Translations under genes and position numbers: made by a program
NCBI GenBank assembly: GCA_942492635.1
Contig: CALOFP010000002.1
Location: 1,302,001 to 1,366,000, forward strand
Origin: CALOFP01 sp942492635
GTDB taxonomy: Bacteria; UBP6; UBA1177; CALOFP01
DNA: 64,000 nucleotides
Reading direction: 5' to 3'
The notes under the pieces: generated by a model
The model's input: the letters and a program-made list of their open reading frames with translations, nothing else
Databases searched by the model: none
What the model was told of the DNA's origin: nothing
In this document: piece by piece, positions 19,501 through 28,063 of the stretch
Layout of the letters: each line of letters opens with the position of its first letter
How positions within the stretch are numbered: the stretch's first letter is position 1

Positions 19501-20235
19501 TTAAAATTTGAATCCAAAACCTAAAGCCGGAGTTATCATATAATCGTTCGTGTATTCTATAGTGTTGATTTTATAGCTGCTATCAATGAAAAATTTTGTA
19601 TAGGAAAGTTCTGGACGAAACCAAACATTATCCACAGACAAATTTAAACCGATGGTAACCGTAACTGAATGTCCGTCAACTTTACTTTGCGCCCTAACGT
19701 GTACATAATCACCATCTTTATTTGTGTAGTTGTCATCGCTTATATGTTCATCTTTTGATCCGATTTGGTACGAATATTTGGATGCTCCATAGATGCCGAA
19801 ATTTTCGTTAAAATCATAAGAAAATGCCAAGCCGCCTGTGTAAAAGTAGTAGTTCCTGGCAAGAGTGGCAGCTTCTCCAAAAGCTGACATTGAAAAACCT
19901 TCACCACTTTTCTTTCCAAGAAATTGATATTTTACGCTGAGGTACTGGCCCATCAAAATATTGCTAACCTTTAAGCCTATATCGAAATTTTCACTAATTC
20001 CATATCTGATAAAAAGATCATCGGTAGGCAAAAGAAAATATTCTTTGTCAAAATCTAAACGTTTGTCCCTGTCCGAGTGTGTTTCACTAACATTTGTGCA
20101 GACAAAAGGGATAGCTATTCCCTTTCCAAGAACAAAATTGTTTTTTCCCAAAGATCTACCTGTTTGATACATTGTTACAGATTGGGAACAGGAACATAAA
20201 AAAATAAATAACAAAATAGAAAAACAAACTTTCAT
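19501..20235 (-). CDS. Predicted outer-membrane beta-barrel lipoprotein, TGRSLGK family (copy 1)
   Basis: 244 residues. The lipobox is FLCSC after a short hydrophobic signal. The family signature SVTMYQTGRSLGK comes directly after the lipidated Cys. The rest is amphipathic beta strands ending in GFGFKF, a C-terminal Phe typical of outer-membrane barrels. Two other members lie in this window (22047-22793 and 38110-38820) and share IRYGISENFDIGLKV-, KYQFLGKKSGEGFSMSA- and FSYDFNENFGIYGA-like segments. Function unknown. Transcribed alone from the minus strand, GAGGTTGT before the ATG. Confidence 0.85.
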   Translation of the reverse strand: MKVCFSILLFIFLCSCSQSVTMYQTGRSLGKNNFVLGKGIAIPFVCTNVSETHSDRDKRLDFDKEYFLLPTDDLFIRYGISENFDIGLKVSNILMGQYLSVKYQFLGKKSGEGFSMSAFGEAATLARNYYFYTGGLAFSYDFNENFGIYGASKYSYQIGSKDEHISDDNYTNKDGDYVHVRAQSKVDGHSVTVTIGLNLSVDNVWFRPELSYTKFFIDSSYKINTIEYTNDYMITPALGFGFKF

Positions 20236-20586
20236 AAAACAACCTCAATAAGCAAAAACGACAGTGAGATAATAGGAATGAAAATAAGGGAAGTCAAAAA
20301 TAAAAATGAACAATATTAAATAAAGTAAATTAAATGATTTTGCAAACTACTGTTTGTGGAATAAGGTCAATATTTTCCTTGAATCACTTTATCTAGCTAT
20401 AGATCAGAAAATCAATATGGTCTGAATTGATAGAATAATATTGATAATTATTTGTAGTCTGTGATATTACTTACAGTAAAGAGTGTTAAAGAAATATCTT
20501 TTCAGTGAAAATGGGATGCTGAAGTAGTACAATTTAAATAGAGGGATCACTTTTGTATACAGAATAATCTTCCAGTGGAGGAAGTT
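20236..20586. other. AT-rich intergenic region between divergent genes
   Basis: 351 bp between the minus-strand lipoprotein gene and the plus-strand Mth938-like gene. It should hold promoters for both. I see a small inverted repeat CAAAC-tact-GTTTG at 20343-20356 and no convincing ORF or RNA gene. Confidence 0.5.
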
Positions 20587-20928
20587 ATGAAGATAGAGGA
20601 ATACGATTTCGGAGTTATCGTAGTGGATGGGAAAAGATTTACCAACGACATAATAATTTTCCCGGATCACATACAGACTTCCTGGTGGAGAAAAGAGGGA
20701 CATCTTCTTCAGGTTGAAGATTTGAAAGAGGTGTTCGAAAATCCTCCAAAAACACTCATTGTCGGTACCGGGCACAGCGGAATAATGGCTGTAGACCAGG
20801 AGGTTCGCAATCTCTGCGTTGAAAAAGAGATTCTTCTAATTGAAAAAAAGAGCGGAATAGTTGTGGACATCTACAACTCAATTCATGAAAAGGAGGATGT
20901 CGTACTTGCAATTCATCTAACCTGTTGA
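20587..20928 (+). CDS. Mth938-like domain protein
   Basis: 113 residues from ATG 20587. A GTG at 20575 is in frame, but the GGAGGAAG ribosome site at 20577-20584 lies between, so 20587 is preferred. The sequence fits the small Mth938/NDUFAF3-like family (DUF498): IDxYDFG-like start, DIIIFPDHIQTSWWRKEGH, then LIVGTGHSGIM and the C-terminal VVDIYNSIHEKEDVVLAIHL. Members form a single alpha/beta domain; bacterial function is unknown. Its stop lies just upstream of the riboswitch promoter of ribB. Confidence 0.85.
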   Translation: MKIEEYDFGVIVVDGKRFTNDIIIFPDHIQTSWWRKEGHLLQVEDLKEVFENPPKTLIVGTGHSGIMAVDQEVRNLCVEKEILLIEKKSGIVVDIYNSIHEKEDVVLAIHLTC

Positions 20929-20961
20929 CCGAACAGATTTTAGAATCATTAAATGAAAAGC

Positions 20962-20989
20962 TTGACATATCGAATGCAAGTGTTATCTT
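20962..20989 (+). promoter_or_regulatory. Promoter of the FMN riboswitch/ribB transcript
   Basis: TTGACA at 20962-20967 and TATCTT at 20984-20989, spacer 16 bp. A start about 7 bp downstream would place the first transcribed base right at the riboswitch P1 helix (20998). That agreement is the main support. Confidence 0.5.
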
Positions 20990-20997
20990 TCAGCAGC

Positions 20998-21121
20998 CTA
21001 TTCTCAGGGCAGGGTGGAATTCCCTATCGGCGGTAATCCTTTTGGAGAGCCCGCGAGCGCGAAAGCGCAGATCCGGTGAAAACCCGGGGCCGACGGTAAA
21101 AGTCCGGAGTGAAGAGGATAG
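20998..21121 (+). promoter_or_regulatory. FMN riboswitch (RFN element)
   Basis: A clear match to the RFN consensus: AGGGCAGGGTGGAATTCCC, CGGCGGTAAT, AGCCCGCGAGCGC, GCAGATCCGGTGAAAACCCG and GCCGACGGTAAAAGTCCGG occur in order. P1 forms between CTATTCTC (20998-21005) and GAGGATAG (21114-21121). In this class the aptamer binds flavin mononucleotide and lowers expression of the downstream riboflavin gene; here that gene is ribB. The open reading frame that crosses it on the plus strand is spurious. Confidence 0.97.
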
Positions 21122-21126
21122 AGTAT

Positions 21127-21216
21127 TGATTTTTTTTGATAGAGTCGGTCATGGTTTTGTGACGAGCGATGACTTAATCAAAAAATCATTCATCTGTGAT
21201 TCCGTAGCGAATGATT
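21127..21216 (+). promoter_or_regulatory. Putative riboswitch expression platform with two competing helices
   Basis: Two helices share bases and cannot coexist. Helix A pairs 21127-21140 (TGATTTTTTTTGAT) with 21177-21188 (ATCAAAAAATCA) around a loop that itself holds GTCA/TGAC. Helix B pairs AATCATTC (21184-21191) with GAATGATT (21209-21216). No U-run terminator follows B, so the mechanism (transcriptional or translational) is unclear. Seen directly; switching role inferred. Confidence 0.4.
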
Positions 21217-21302
21217 ATTTATTCGGCGGAATTGTCTGAATTTTCTATCTTTTTCAATCCCCTGAATTCGGCGTAATTATTAATAAACTAAGGTGGTCAG
21301 TG

Positions 21303-21947
21303 ATGAAAAGTACCCTTTTGTCCGAGTTCGGTAATTCGATGGAACGTGTTGAAAAAGCATTGAAAGTCTTAAAAAAAGGTGGTGGAGTTCTGGTAACGGA
21401 TAACGAAGATCGCGAAAACGAAGGAGACCTCATATTTCCCGCCGAAACCATAACTGAAAAACAGATGGCTATGCTTATTCGTGAATGCAGCGGAATTGTC
21501 TGCCTCTGTCTCACCGAGGAGAAAGTGAAGGAGCTGGATCTCGATATGATGGTTGATAAAAATTCAAGCCGCTACGGCACAGCATTCACGGTTTCAATTG
21601 AAGCTGCCAAAGGAGTTTCGACAGGAGTTTCAGCAAAGGACAGAGTTACGACAATTAAAACGGCGGTTTTCGACGGAGCGAAACCTGAGATGATAAGCCG
21701 GCCAGGGCATGTTTTCCCGCTGAGGGCCAGAAAAGGAGGCGTGCTCGAAAGGGAAGGCCACACAGAAGCGACAGTGGACCTTATGAAACTGGCGGGACAT
21801 AAGCCGTGCGGCGTACTCTGTGAACTGACGAATACCGACGGAACAATGGCCAGACTTCCCGAAATTGTTGAGTTTGGCAGAAAACACGGATATCCGGTCC
21901 TGACAGTTGACGATATTATTGTCTATAGAAAGAGTTTTAAGAAATAA
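21303..21947 (+). CDS. ribB: 3,4-dihydroxy-2-butanone 4-phosphate synthase
   Basis: 214 residues from ATG 21303 (a GTG codon directly before it is also in frame). RibB converts ribulose 5-phosphate to 3,4-dihydroxy-2-butanone 4-phosphate plus formate, the four-carbon precursor of riboflavin. Active-site and metal motifs are visible: TDNEDRENEGDLIFPAE, SSRYGTAFTVSIEA, SRPGHVFPLRA and REGHTEATVDL. Its length matches the stand-alone enzyme with no fused GTP cyclohydrolase II. Control by the FMN riboswitch upstream fits; AAGGTGG is the ribosome site. Confidence 0.97.
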   Translation: MKSTLLSEFGNSMERVEKALKVLKKGGGVLVTDNEDRENEGDLIFPAETITEKQMAMLIRECSGIVCLCLTEEKVKELDLDMMVDKNSSRYGTAFTVSIEAAKGVSTGVSAKDRVTTIKTAVFDGAKPEMISRPGHVFPLRARKGGVLEREGHTEATVDLMKLAGHKPCGVLCELTNTDGTMARLPEIVEFGRKHGYPVLTVDDIIVYRKSFKK

Positions 21948-22046
21948 ATATAAAGGAAGACGAACGTTTAACAAGTTTGTCCTGTAGAGAGACGAACGTT
22001 TCACAGGGAGCAATCCGACTAAAAGGAGCGAATATTTTATATGAAA

Positions 22047-22793
22047 TTAGAAGTTGAATCCCAGACCGAGAGAGGGAGTCATCATATATTGAGTTTCGTT
22101 GTCGAAAATATTGTCAGAATCGATAAAGAATTTTGTAAAGGTGAATTCAGGACGGATCCAGAAACCACTGATGTTGATGTTGAGACCAAGGGTTCCTGAA
22201 ACAGCGTGCCCGGGGGAGGCAATTTTCAGTTTTCCTTTCTCTGTCACGGACTCACCATTTTTATCAGTGTAGGTGACTGTTGTATCTCCTTCTATTGAGC
22301 CGGTCATATAGGTGTATCTTGCTGCTCCGTAGAGGCCGAATATATCTGAAAAATCGTAGGAGAGAGCAACTCCGGGAGTGAATCCCCAGAACTCGAATGC
22401 GACGGTACTTGCCTCTATTAATCCGGACATTGAAAAACCTGCTCCGGTTTTTTCACCCAGAAACTGATATTTTGCATTTAATTCATAACCAAGGAAGTAG
22501 CTGTAGAATTTTAATCCTAGATCGAAATTTTCCGTAATTCCGTATCTGCCCAGTACTTCGACTTGAGGAAATGTGAATGAAGATGTCTCATATTCCGGGT
22601 TTGCTTTTTCATCAAAAATGACGTTGTCATCAGAATCGGTTTTTACTCTTTCCTGAGTTACCATCTGACCAGAAAAACCGAGTCCGATGTCCATCTTTCC
22701 TTTTCCGAGAGATCTTCCTGTGTGGTGCATTGTCACCGAATGATAACAACCGCTTAAAAACAGAAGTGCGGTAATTAAAATAAACTTTTTCAT
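22047..22793 (-). CDS. Predicted outer-membrane beta-barrel lipoprotein, TGRSLGK family (copy 2)
   Basis: 248 residues with lipobox LLFLSGC and the family signature SVTMHHTGRSLGKGK directly after it. Conserved internal segments are GRYGITENFDLGLKF, NAKYQFLGEKTGAGFSMSG and LSYDFSDIFGLYGAARYTYMTGS. The C-terminus SLGLGFNF ends in Phe, as expected of an outer-membrane barrel. It is convergent with ribB. Function unknown; paralogue of 19501-20235 and 38110-38820. Confidence 0.85.
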   Translation of the reverse strand: MKKFILITALLFLSGCYHSVTMHHTGRSLGKGKMDIGLGFSGQMVTQERVKTDSDDNVIFDEKANPEYETSSFTFPQVEVLGRYGITENFDLGLKFYSYFLGYELNAKYQFLGEKTGAGFSMSGLIEASTVAFEFWGFTPGVALSYDFSDIFGLYGAARYTYMTGSIEGDTTVTYTDKNGESVTEKGKLKIASPGHAVSGTLGLNINISGFWIRPEFTFTKFFIDSDNIFDNETQYMMTPSLGLGFNF

Positions 22794-23155
22794 CTAAACC
22801 TCTTTAAACTATTTGTTGGAAAATGCTGCTAGAAATTATTCTAATATTTATATAATGTCAATAAAATTAGAGATAAAAATGAATATGAGAAAACATATGA
22901 AAAACAAAGATTGAATTGTGATGCTAAATGTTTAATAAAGATGCGGTTGTTGTGTGGTTTGTTTGATGGATTTATCAGATCTCCATTTTTAGAGTTGAAG
23001 CAAAATAAGAACCGGAACCTGTTCCTGAAGGGTTTAACTATTAAAACAGCGATAAGGAATATATCACTGTTAATTCATTATAATAAAGATTGTCTTGACT
23101 AAAACAAGTGTTCAAGATAAGTTACGGCATATTCTCAGAAAAATCGGAGGAAATA
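22794..23155. other. AT-rich intergenic region with a promoter for the giant lipoprotein
   Basis: 362 bp. Short ORFs here have no ribosome site and no recognisable product. The one credible signal is a promoter: TTGACT at 23095-23100 and TAAGTT at 23118-23123 with a 17-bp spacer, followed by GGAGG and ATG 23156. Confidence 0.5.
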
Positions 23156-26100
23156 ATGAAGAGATTGTCCCTTATTGTTTTTTTCTGTTCAGCTGTACTT
23201 TTTTTCAGCTGCAGTGATGAAAACAACAGAAGTACTGGTGCCGAAAGCCTTACGAATGATTACGATTTAATGTCAGATAAATGTGCAAAGGCAGATGATC
23301 TCTCCGATAATGGAGAACATGATGCTGAAACTGATAACGATAAAGTTTTGGATATGAATGAAGAAGATGAAGATAATGACGTTGAAATTAAGAACAAAAA
23401 ACCGGAAATAACATCAACTTATTCATCTGAAGCAGTTGAAGATACAGAATATGTCTACGAAGTTGTCTGTATTGACGCCGATGGAGATGATGTGACTTTA
23501 TCCGTAGATAAGGATGAAGACAGCTGCGGCGGAACTGTCTCTGAAAACAGATACACTTTTACTCCGGATGAAACAAAGGGCGGAACTACATGCAAAATTT
23601 CAATAAAATGCAGCGACGGAAAGGATGACGTAGTTCAAAATGGAGAGATTTCAATTTCCGAAGATCAGAAGCCACCGGTTTTCTCATCGACACCTTTAAC
23701 TGAAGCGCTGGAAGAGGTTGAATATAAATATGAAGTTGTCTGTGAAGATGCGGACGGCGATGCTGTAACTATTTACGTAGATGAAGAAAATGATACATGC
23801 GCCGGAGTTGTTTCGGCAAACAGATACACTTTTACTCCGGATGAAACAAAGGGCGGAACTACATGCAAAATTTCAATAAAATGCAGCGACGGAAAGGATG
23901 ACGTAGTTCAAAATGGAGAGATTTCAATTTCCGAAGATCAGAAGCCACCGGTTTTCTCATCGACACCTTTAACTGAAGCGCTGGAAGAGGTTGAATATAA
24001 ATATGAAGTTGTCTGTGAAGATGCGGATGGCGATGCTGTAATTATTTCCGTTGATGAAGAAAGTGATACATGCGGCGGAGTTGTTTCGGAAAACAGTTAC
24101 ACTTTTACCCCGGATGAAACAAAAGGGGGAACTACCTGCAAACTTGCGGTAAAGTGCAGTGATGGAAAGGATGAAATTTTCCAGAAGTCCGATATATCCA
24201 TTGTCGAAAATCAGAAAGTTCCCGCTGTTACGTCTATCCCGCCACTTGAAGCGACTGAAGAAGTTGAATATGTTTACGAAGTTGTCTGTGAAGATGGAGA
24301 TAGTGACACTCTTACTATTTCTGTAGATGAAGAAAATGATACATGCGGCGGAGTTGTTTCGGAAAATAGTTACAGCTTTACACCGGATGAAACAAAAGGA
24401 GGAACAACCTGCAAACTCGCAATAAAATGCAGCGACGGAAAGGATGAATTTCCCCAGATGGCCGACATCTCCATTATTGAAAACCAGAAAGTTCCAGCAA
24501 TAATTTCTATCCCGACATCAGAAGCCACAGAAGATATTAATTATATTTATGAAGTTGTCTGCGAAGATGGTGACAGCGATGATCTGACAATAGTTGTTGA
24601 TAATGAAAAGGATACATGTGGCGGAACTATTTCAGAAAACAGTTACAGCTTTATACCTGATGAAACAAAAGGAGGAACAATCTGTAAACTTGCATTAAAA
24701 TGTAGTGACGGGAGAGATGAAATATTCCAGGAGTCGGATATTTCAATTATTGAAGATCAGAAAGTGCCAACATTTACATCGATACCTTCAGCATCAGCCA
24801 CGGAAGACGTTGAATATGTTTATGAAGTTGTCTGTGAAGATGAAGACGGTGATGTTCTTACTTTTTCCGTTGATGAGGAGCAGGATACCTGTGGTGGCGT
24901 TGTTTCGGAAAACAGTTACAGCTTTACACCGGATGAAACAAAAGGCGGTACTACCTGTAAACTTGCGGTAAAGTGTAGCGACGGAAAGGATGACGCGGTT
25001 CAGACGGCTGATATCACAATCGAAGAAGATGAAAATAAACCTGTGATAACATCCATTCTTTCATCAAGAGCATCAAAAAATATCGTGTACAAACATGAAG
25101 TTATCTGCATAGATGAAGATGGAGATGATGTAACAATCTCTATAAAAAGCGATGAGGAAACCTGCGGCGGTAAACTTACCGGGAACACCTACAGTTTTGA
25201 AACCGAAAATAGAGAGCTGGGATCAACTTGTACAGTTTCAATAAGTTGCAGTGATAACAAATCTGAAGTTTTTAAAACAGTTGAAGTGACCGTTGTGAAC
25301 AACCCGCATATGGTTGCAAATATTAACAATACTACTTATGCTTTTGATCCTGGATATTCTGTAGATTATGATGGCGTTTTATATTTTACCTGCTTCACTG
25401 CAGCTGCCGGTAGGGAGCTTTGTCGGCTTGATGAGACAGAAGAGGTCGTTCTAGTTGCGGATGTTAATAAAGGGCGAAATGGTTCAAATATGGAATATTT
25501 CAAATTGTTCAATGGAAAACTATATTTCAGTGCAAGTGACGGGAAAAACGGAAAGCAGCTGTGGAGATACGATTCAATTACAAACAAAGCTGAAAAAGTT
25601 TCTAAAAATAATCAACCGGAAAACTTTAATCCACAATACCTTGTGATTAACGAAGGAAAACTATATTTCAGTGCTTATGATAAAACTAATAAAAGGTCAT
25701 TATGGCGGTATGATGATGCAGTAGATAAAATTGAACTTGTAAACGGATCTGCTTCATTAACGCCTAAGTATCTTTTATCTTATCAAGGCTTTCTATACTT
25801 TAAGGGTTATGAAGACAAAATATATATAGAATTGTTCAGATATAGTTCAATTTCTGGAGATGTAGAAAAAATTACCAGCTTCGGGAAACTTTATCATTCT
25901 TCTTATTTGGAATACCTTACTTTATATGATGGAAAGGTCTATTTCAGTAGAGATTCAAATGATGAAAGTCCAAGTATTTGGGAATACGATCCGGAAACAG
26001 AACAGTCAAGAGAGATTAAACGCTTCCGAGATAAAGATGATCCAACTCCATATCACTTAAAAGAATATAATGGAAAACTATATTTCATCGCAGAAGCATC

Positions 26101-27610
26101 TTTGTGGTCTTATGATTCAATAAATGACCTTGTAGAACAGGTTAATGATAAAGAAACAGGAAATCCTATATCTTATCCTACTGTTTTTACTGTACCAGAC
26201 AGTTCGAAAATCTACCCTATGGAAGAAGGACCTTTCGCTGTACACAATGGATCCTTGTACTTGAAATTAAGTGATGACAATGGAAGCGAATTATGGAGAT
26301 ATAATTCAGAAACCGGGAAAGCAGAAATGGCTAAGGATATATTAGAGGGTAGAGGAAGTTCAAGGCCGAAAAACCTGATTTCCCACAATGGATTTTTATA
26401 TTTTTCAGGATACGACGGTAAAAAAGGAAGAACTTTGTGGCGCTACAATGATAATACTACGGCTGCGGAGTCTTTTAATATATCACAAGAAGGTTCAAAC
26501 AATTCAACTCCTGCATTTTTTGTTGAAAACAACGGCGCACTTTACTTTTCTGCTACAAGTGATTCCTATCGACGGAAGCTGTTTGTTTATGATGACGAAA
26601 AAGGAAGTGTGGAAATAATTGAGGATACTCAATATCCGTATGAGATCTCATTCCCAGTTTATCTTACTTCCTATAATAATGAACTCTATTTCACTGCAGA
26701 GGACGAAGACATTGGTGAGGAACTATTTAAATACAATCAAGGTACAGGCTCTATAGAATTGGTTGAGGATATTCTAATACGCGATGGATGGTCATCTCCA
26801 AAATATTTTACATCTTATAATGGGCACCTATATTTTATGGCAGAAGATTATGATCATGGCAGGGAGCTGTGGCGCCATAATGGTGAAACCGGTGTAACAG
26901 AGATAGTAAAAGATATAAAAGAAGGAGGAAACGGTTCGGAACCGGCTGAACTCACAGTATATTCCGGAGAACTTTACTTTGAAGCTGACGATGGAAAAAG
27001 TGGAAGACGATTATGGAAGTACAACTCTGAAAGTGATACTGTAGAACTTCTACAAGGCCCGGAGTATTCATATGCGGATTATCTGACTGTTTATAACGGA
27101 TCACTCTATTTCAGGGGCAATAATAAAGAAAGTGGTGGAGAGCTTTGGCGGTATACGGCAGAAACAAAAAAAATGGAAATGGTAAAAGATATAAACAGCG
27201 GGACGAACGGTTCACGAGCATACAATTTTATAGTTTATGACGGATCACTCTATTTCGGAGCCGACGATGGGATAAACGGAAAGAGTTTATGGCGCTACAA
27301 CTCCGAAACCGATATTGCCGAGTCTGTATTGAATGTTGCTCCGGGAATAGGCAAGTTTGAGAATATTCAATTCAAAAACCATGTCGTCTACAAAAATCAG
27401 CTCTATTTCCAAGTGGATGCCGGAAATAATACATATGAATTGTGGCGTTACAACTCCAAAACAAACACCGGAGAAAAAGTCGAAGGCCTTTACACGGAAA
27501 AAGAGTATCCCAATTTTATCTCCCTCGGAGTTTACAATGGAAAACTCTACTTCAACGGATTGGATAAGAACCACGGTTCCGAACTCTTTGTCTTCGAAGC
27601 CGAAGAATAA
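23156..27610 (+). CDS. Giant lipoprotein with seven Ig-like Cys repeats and a beta-propeller-like region
   Basis: About 1484 residues from ATG 23156, chosen because GGAGG sits just upstream and the sequence opens with a signal ending in lipobox FFSC (KRLSLIVFFCSAVLFFSC); an upstream in-frame start lacks this. An acidic Asp/Glu-rich linker follows. Seven tandem repeats of about 91 residues come next, each with four Cys (YEVVCEDADGD, DTCGGVV, GGTTCKI, KCSDGKD). Repeats 2 and 3 are nearly identical in DNA. From about residue 720 to the end there are some 15 repeats with GxLYFxAxDxxxGxELWRYxxET, probably one or two beta-propellers. A surface-displayed adhesin or binding protein is likely; the ligand is unknown. 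Confidence 0.85.
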   Translation: MKRLSLIVFFCSAVLFFSCSDENNRSTGAESLTNDYDLMSDKCAKADDLSDNGEHDAETDNDKVLDMNEEDEDNDVEIKNKKPEITSTYSSEAVEDTEYVYEVVCIDADGDDVTLSVDKDEDSCGGTVSENRYTFTPDETKGGTTCKISIKCSDGKDDVVQNGEISISEDQKPPVFSSTPLTEALEEVEYKYEVVCEDADGDAVTIYVDEENDTCAGVVSANRYTFTPDETKGGTTCKISIKCSDGKDDVVQNGEISISEDQKPPVFSSTPLTEALEEVEYKYEVVCEDADGDAVIISVDEESDTCGGVVSENSYTFTPDETKGGTTCKLAVKCSDGKDEIFQKSDISIVENQKVPAVTSIPPLEATEEVEYVYEVVCEDGDSDTLTISVDEENDTCGGVVSENSYSFTPDETKGGTTCKLAIKCSDGKDEFPQMADISIIENQKVPAIISIPTSEATEDINYIYEVVCEDGDSDDLTIVVDNEKDTCGGTISENSYSFIPDETKGGTICKLALKCSDGRDEIFQESDISIIEDQKVPTFTSIPSASATEDVEYVYEVVCEDEDGDVLTFSVDEEQDTCGGVVSENSYSFTPDETKGGTTCKLAVKCSDGKDDAVQTADITIEEDENKPVITSILSSRASKNIVYKHEVICIDEDGDDVTISIKSDEETCGGKLTGNTYSFETENRELGSTCTVSISCSDNKSEVFKTVEVTVVNNPHMVANINNTTYAFDPGYSVDYDGVLYFTCFTAAAGRELCRLDETEEVVLVADVNKGRNGSNMEYFKLFNGKLYFSASDGKNGKQLWRYDSITNKAEKVSKNNQPENFNPQYLVINEGKLYFSAYDKTNKRSLWRYDDAVDKIELVNGSASLTPKYLLSYQGFLYFKGYEDKIYIELFRYSSISGDVEKITSFGKLYHSSYLEYLTLYDGKVYFSRDSNDESPSIWEYDPETEQSREIKRFRDKDDPTPYHLKEYNGKLYFIAEASLWSYDSINDLVEQVNDKETGNPISYPTVFTVPDSSKIYPMEEGPFAVHNGSLYLKLSDDNGSELWRYNSETGKAEMAKDILEGRGSSRPKNLISHNGFLYFSGYDGKKGRTLWRYNDNTTAAESFNISQEGSNNSTPAFFVENNGALYFSATSDSYRRKLFVYDDEKGSVEIIEDTQYPYEISFPVYLTSYNNELYFTAEDEDIGEELFKYNQGTGSIELVEDILIRDGWSSPKYFTSYNGHLYFMAEDYDHGRELWRHNGETGVTEIVKDIKEGGNGSEPAELTVYSGELYFEADDGKSGRRLWKYNSESDTVELLQGPEYSYADYLTVYNGSLYFRGNNKESGGELWRYTAETKKMEMVKDINSGTNGSRAYNFIVYDGSLYFGADDGINGKSLWRYNSETDIAESVLNVAPGIGKFENIQFKNHVVYKNQLYFQVDAGNNTYELWRYNSKTNTGEKVEGLYTEKEYPNFISLGVYNGKLYFNGLDKNHGSELFVFEAEE
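23401..25290 (+). repeat. Tandem 273-bp coding repeats in the giant lipoprotein
   Basis: Seven units of about 273 bp (91 codons) each. Units starting near 23640 and 23914 are nearly base-for-base identical over most of their length, indicating recent duplication or gene conversion. The later units have diverged. Repeat number may vary between strains. Confidence 0.85.
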
Positions 27611-28063
27611 CCACGAAGCCGCGGTGAAAACTCAAATTCAATACAAAAAAAAGAAAGATCAGCCACGAAAAACACGAAAGGACACGAAAAGAATCTTGTC
27701 GCAGCGTTTAGTCTTTCCGAGCGTTAATAAGCCATATTTAAGAAAGATGTTTGGGGCTAACTGCCGGGAAATATTTCCCTGTTCGCGTATGTTCGCGTTG
27801 TTCGTGGCTGAAAAGAAATTCTTTTGTGATTCTTTGTTTCTTGTTACTTGTCCAGAAAGAGAAATAGCGTTCGGAACCGCTCTTGCGTAAGGGTCATTCT
27901 TTCCCCCTTTCGTGCTTTTTCGTGTTTTTCGTGGCTAAAGAATTTTCTTGTCTCTTTTCTTTCTCGTATTTCGCTGTTAAATGTATTTATTTGCAGTTTT
28001 TGTTGACATTGGTGTTAGGTGGTGCTAACTATAAGCGGACGCTGTACTTTAATTGAGGTTTTT
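27611..28063. repeat. Intergenic region built from CACGAAAAACACGAAA-type repeats
   Basis: About 450 bp without a credible gene. It holds three copies of a short motif: AGCCACGAAAAACACGAAAG at 27661-27680, GTTCGCGTTGTTCGTGGCTG at 27791-27810 and, in the same orientation as the second, CGTGTTTTTCGTGGCTAAAG at 27921-27940. The last two are reverse complements of the first type. Related copies lie at 38044-38073 and 49046-49077. TTGACA at 28003-28008 may belong to the tetR promoter, and GTTAG-gtggtg-CTAAC at 28014-28029 may be an operator. Confidence 0.6.

Noticed and set aside
20925..21239. 104-codon plus-strand frame before ribB
   Set aside because: It runs through the FMN riboswitch aptamer; sequence constraint there is RNA structure, and no ribosome site is present.
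22911..23102. 63-codon frame
   Set aside because: No ribosome site or recognisable feature; lies over the promoter region of the next gene.
23401..25290. Regular repeats considered as a CRISPR array
   Set aside because: Period of 273 bp, continuous reading frame and diverging units show protein repeats, not short repeats with spacers.
27357..27890. 177-codon plus-strand frame at the end of the giant lipoprotein
   Set aside because: Overlaps the lipoprotein in another frame and continues into CACGAAAA repeats; low-complexity Lys/Thr-rich product.
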